A stretch of DNA of 64,000 bases from Neolewinella marina. Its GTDB lineage: Bacteria > Bacteroidota > Bacteroidia > Chitinophagales > Saprospiraceae. The position numbers and the translations under genes were made by a program. The notes below the pieces were generated by a model, which worked only from the letters and a program-made list of their open reading frames with translations, ran no database searches and was not told where the DNA came from. Below are positions 61,334-64,000 of the stretch, in pieces. The first letter of the stretch is position 1. Every line of letters starts with the position of its first letter. The stretch covers positions 1,240,001 to 1,304,000 of the forward strand of contig NZ_PDLO01000001.1 of NCBI RefSeq assembly GCF_002631205.1. Direction: 5' to 3'.

Positions 61334-61442
61334 CTAAAGTGAGCAGTTGGGTGAGGAATATCCGCCCCCAATTCGATTCCTTTCAGTATCTGCGGCGCGT
61401 AAAACGGTGCGCCTGATCGAGGACTGTTGCCGGCACCGGCCT

Positions 61443-62354
61443 TCAAGTATACAAATCTCCCTGCAGGTATTTCAATCCCGTATCGCACACCACGGTCACC
61501 ACACGCTTTCCGGGTCCCAGTATTTTCGCCCGTTCCAGGGCCGCCCACACGTTGGCCCCGGAGGTGGCACCACCGATGATGCCCTCCTGTTGGGCGAGGT
61601 TGCGCGCGGTCCGGTAGGCCGCTTCGTCCGACACCGCCATCACGTCATCGATCAGGTCTTTTCGCAAGATGGAAGGGACGAAGGAGAGTCCGATCCCTTC
61701 CAGTTTATGCGTTCCGCCGGTCTCTCCCCCGGAAATGTTCCGGACGTGCAGTGGCTCTACTGCGATGACTTTCAGTTCCGGATACCTCTCCTTCAATATT
61801 TCTGCGTTTCCGGATATACATCCTCCTCCGCCGGTGGCCATGACGAATTCATCGATCCCTGTTCCTATCTCCTCAATGATCTCGCGGGCCATCTGGTGGT
61901 AGCCCAGCTTGTTGTCCGGGTTGTTGATCTGGTCGGTCCAGAACGTGTTGGGTTCCTGGATCAGCTCCTTGGCCCTTTTGATCATCCGGTTGATGACTTC
62001 AGCGGTCAGCTTGCCATTTTCCGCGGGAATGAGTTCCAGGGTCGCCCCGAAGGCCCGCATCGTCTGCAGTTTTTCCCGGGCAAACCCGTCGGAGGAAACG
62101 AAGTGGGCCCGGTAGCCCTTCCGGGCGCAGACCATGGCCAGTGAGCTGCCCGTGCTGCCACCGGTGTACTCCACCACGGTCATCCCTTCTCTCAGCTCGC
62201 CCCGCCTTTCCGCCCCTTCGATCATGGACAGCGCCATCCGGTCTTTCATACTCCCGGTGAGGTTGGCCCCTTCGAACTTGACGTAAACCTCCGCCATATC
62301 CGGCGTCGTCAACCGACTGAGCCTGATCAGGGGGGTATTTCCAATTCCTTTCAT
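61443..62354 (-). CDS. PLP-dependent cysteine synthase family protein
   Basis: 303 residues. The PLP lysine is Lys37 in LTGSMKDRMA; the phosphate loop is ATGGGGCISG and the substrate loop TGGSTGSSLA (TSGNTG in classical enzymes). The final IIGGATSGAN is also conserved. It makes cysteine or a related beta-substituted alanine from O-acetyl/phosphoserine. The altered substrate loop suggests a variant substrate. There is no regulatory domain. Confidence 0.9.
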   Translation of the reverse strand: MKGIGNTPLIRLSRLTTPDMAEVYVKFEGANLTGSMKDRMALSMIEGAERRGELREGMTVVEYTGGSTGSSLAMVCARKGYRAHFVSSDGFAREKLQTMRAFGATLELIPAENGKLTAEVINRMIKRAKELIQEPNTFWTDQINNPDNKLGYHQMAREIIEEIGTGIDEFVMATGGGGCISGNAEILKERYPELKVIAVEPLHVRNISGGETGGTHKLEGIGLSFVPSILRKDLIDDVMAVSDEAAYRTARNLAQQEGIIGGATSGANVWAALERAKILGPGKRVVTVVCDTGLKYLQGDLYT

Positions 62355-62401
62355 CTATTGTTTTGTGTACTTAGCGCTTCGTCCGGTGGGGCTGCACGGG
62401 C

Positions 62402-62713
62402 CTACCGCGCTGCTCCAACCAGGATGGTCGGCGCCCCGCCGGTCGAAATCCGGTTGGCGTCCGCGGCGACTTCCTGCATTCCCGAAGAAGCCATGGTCGC
62501 TTGTAGGGCCTCCGTGGACGGAAACGGCATGGCAAACATCTGGTAGTATGGAGGATCGCCGTCCGGGCCGGGAAGGAAGCGGGTCACGGTATAGGGCTTT
62601 TCCCCCGCGGGGATGCCCGTCTTCTCGTGAAGTACTTCCAAGTGCCGATCGTAGTCCTCCTCGAAGCGGTCGACGTCCTTCGGTTGGGGATACAGGACTA
62701 TTAATTCTACCAT
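62402..62713 (-). CDS. EthD-family small protein
   Basis: 103 residues from the ATG at 62713 (MVELIVLYPQPKD). It has the EthD/ferredoxin-like fold pattern: FEEDYDRHLEVLHEKTG and YYQMFAMPFPSTEALQ with conserved His and a C-terminal strand. Members join degradation of ethers or polyketide-like rings, or have no known role. It is 47 bp upstream of the cysteine synthase gene start in the same direction. The frame to 62821 has no sensible extra N-terminus. Confidence 0.82.
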   Translation of the reverse strand: MVELIVLYPQPKDVDRFEEDYDRHLEVLHEKTGIPAGEKPYTVTRFLPGPDGDPPYYQMFAMPFPSTEALQATMASSGMQEVAADANRISTGGAPTILVGAAR

Positions 62714-62871
62714 ACTGCAATGTGTTGTGTTAGAGCCAACCCTGGTCGGTTTTCGGCTTTCCCGTATTCCCTTCCCGCAGGCAGGGTATGGTCTTTTGCA
62801 GGTATCGGGATGCTGTTCCACCGCCGGAAGTAAAGCAATATAGTGCCGAACGGGAGATGTATGTGCTCACC

Positions 62872-63636
62872 TCACGGCAACAACGGCGACAGGTCGTAGT
62901 GCGGCCGCCCGCGCTTGCGGTACCACAGCGCAAATACAGCGATGATGAGCAGCAGCTCCGACAGATCGCCCCAGTAGTACATCAGCTTGGCCGCCGCGCG
63001 GATTTCCTCCGCGGAGTGGATCCCGCCCCGGGGGTAGAGGTAGGCATACATGACCTTGCTGAGCGTTGCATGGAGGGCCACGCTGAGGAAGAGTACGATA
63101 ACCCTCAGGCGCAGGCGCGGCCGGCGGGGCACCGGATCCTCCCCGATCACGGACCAGGTAAAGAGATAGCCGGCCGCGAGGAAATGGAAATGGAGGAGAT
63201 GGTGCAGGTGGGGCGCGTGCACTACGAACGCGTACAGCGGGGTGAGATACAGCAGGTACATCCCGCCGATGTTCAGCAGCAGAGCCGTAACCGGATGCGT
63301 CAGCAGGGCCACCCCGCGATACCGAAATACCGCGGTAACCCTGCGGGCCAGCCGCACCGGCAGGGCCCGCAGCGCCAGGGTTACTGGCTGCCCCAGCACC
63401 AGAAAAAGTGGCGCAAACATCCCGATCAACAGGTGCTGCACCATATGACCGCGCAGGTCGTGGTGCGCCCATCGGGCCACCTCCGGCAGCAGGGCCGTTC
63501 CGACCAGGACGAGTCCCAGGAGGAAGCTGGCCGCCCGCCATCCGTCGGACCGCTTGCGATCCCTCAGCCGGTAAAGCCCATAGCCATATCCCAGCGCCAA
63601 AAGCAAGACCAGGACCAGGGGCAACCAAGCGCTCAT
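62872..63636 (-). CDS. ctaG: CtaG-type cytochrome c oxidase assembly membrane protein
   Basis: 254 residues with seven membrane helices. HHDLRGHMVQHLLIGMFAPLFLVLGQPVTL, given here as the separate motifs HMVQHLLIGM and LGQPVTL, is the caa3_CtaG hallmark; HHLLHFHFLAAGYLF follows. Members help load copper into cytochrome oxidase (Bacillus-type CtaG; not the Cox11-type protein). Its ATG overlaps the stop of the DUF2243 gene (4 bp), so the two are translated together. Confidence 0.88.
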   Translation of the reverse strand: MSAWLPLVLVLLLALGYGYGLYRLRDRKRSDGWRAASFLLGLVLVGTALLPEVARWAHHDLRGHMVQHLLIGMFAPLFLVLGQPVTLALRALPVRLARRVTAVFRYRGVALLTHPVTALLLNIGGMYLLYLTPLYAFVVHAPHLHHLLHFHFLAAGYLFTWSVIGEDPVPRRPRLRLRVIVLFLSVALHATLSKVMYAYLYPRGGIHSAEEIRAAAKLMYYWGDLSELLLIIAVFALWYRKRGRPHYDLSPLLP

Positions 63637-64000
63637 CCTTCCATTCTATTGCGACGCAGCAGCACCCAGCCGATCGCCAGCAGGATCAGGCCCGCGGCGT
63701 TCCAGGCGATGTCGTAGGGAAGCAGGTTTTCCACGTAGCGGATCTGGTGTAACCGCAGGACCTTGTGGTCCACGATCCCGTCGAACAGCTGGAAGCCCCC
63801 GAGTCCGAGGAAGAAGCCCGCCCAGGCCCGGCCGGTATCCAGGGTGTCGCTGCGGCGCAGATCGAGCAACAGGAAAAAGCCGGCTACGAGGGCGACCAAC
63901 TCCGCCGCGTGGAGAAAACCATCGCTCAGGAGAGCGATCTGGGGGGTGGCACCGTCGTAGAAGTGGTGCCACGCCAGCACCTGGTGAAAGATGATCTCGT
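63633..64000 (-). CDS. DUF2243 membrane protein, 5' partial
   Basis: The frame is open to the right edge; the readable part gives about 121 residues, and its N-terminus is cut. FHQVLAWHH and GFLHAAELVALVAGFF are typical of DUF2243. LFDGIVDHKVLRLHQIRYV is another conserved block. About four membrane helices are expected. DUF2243 proteins often lie next to CtaG genes, as here, and are suspected to help with copper or oxidase biogenesis. The GTG at 63980 is probably internal. Confidence 0.8.
   Translation of the reverse strand, partial: EIIFHQVLAWHHFYDGATPQIALLSDGFLHAAELVALVAGFFLLLDLRRSDTLDTGRAWAGFFLGLGGFQLFDGIVDHKVLRLHQIRYVENLLPYDIAWNAAGLILLAIGWVLLRRNRMEG

Overview
The window reads as chromosomal DNA of a GC-rich member of the Bacteroidota. 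The best guess is the Saprospiria (a Lewinella-like marine saprophyte), but that rank is an inference. The phylum call rests on a SusC/SusD pair, proteins with type IX secretion (T9SS) sorting tails, a DUF4296 lipoprotein, a futalosine-pathway menaquinone locus, and repeated TAnnTTTG-like -7 promoter elements. I see no rRNA, tRNA, CRISPR, transposase or phage genes. Both window edges cut a gene: a C25 peptidase on the left and a DUF2243 membrane protein on the right.

1-21.4 kb is mostly housekeeping. It holds a C25 peptidase (T9SS), a sulfatase, the mqnE-phosphatase-mqnA menaquinone operon, a BlaI/M56 sensor pair with its own double operator, and a PhoR/PhoB-type two-component system. These are followed by a SixA-like phosphatase, a DUF4296 lipoprotein, dnaX, a VTT membrane protein, a glutamine synthetase-family ligase, and a translationally coupled kinase-fold/HAD pair.

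21.4-36 kb carries methylmalonyl-CoA mutase, a YihY membrane protein, GluQRS, an apparently inactive papain-fold protein, a haem-type TonB receptor, an amidohydrolase, a TauE/SafE permease, a VanZ-like protein, a cupin lipoprotein and a DUF5916 outer-membrane protein. It also contains the most unusual feature of the window. Four intergenic elements (A-D) each hold two pairs of the 11-bp near-palindrome ACATC[C/G]GATGT. The two copies of every pair are exactly 33 bp apart, giving 16 motif copies in all. A separate 400-bp array of 85-bp tandem repeats lies at 25.5-25.9 kb.

36-48 kb is metabolic and envelope genes: an AldO-like FAD oxidase lipoprotein, an acyl-CoA synthetase-like protein whose usual A10 lysine is glutamine, a Tat-exported TIM-barrel isomerase, a methyltransferase, a small Ala/Gly/Cys-rich protein, DUF1835, an NADP-dependent reductase, and a 1207-residue outer-membrane protein that appears to join a phosphoesterase, a kinase-like region and a BamA-like barrel.

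48-64 kb is a glycan-use locus with satellites: SusC, SusD, an FG-GAP/ASPIC lipoprotein, a T9SS-exported esterase and a GH43-type glycosidase. It ends with a cupin, a cysteine synthase homologue, an EthD protein and the CtaG/DUF2243 pair. Eight of the ten convergent gene pairs overlap or are separated by 15 bp or less; the other two gaps are filled by repeat elements A and D.
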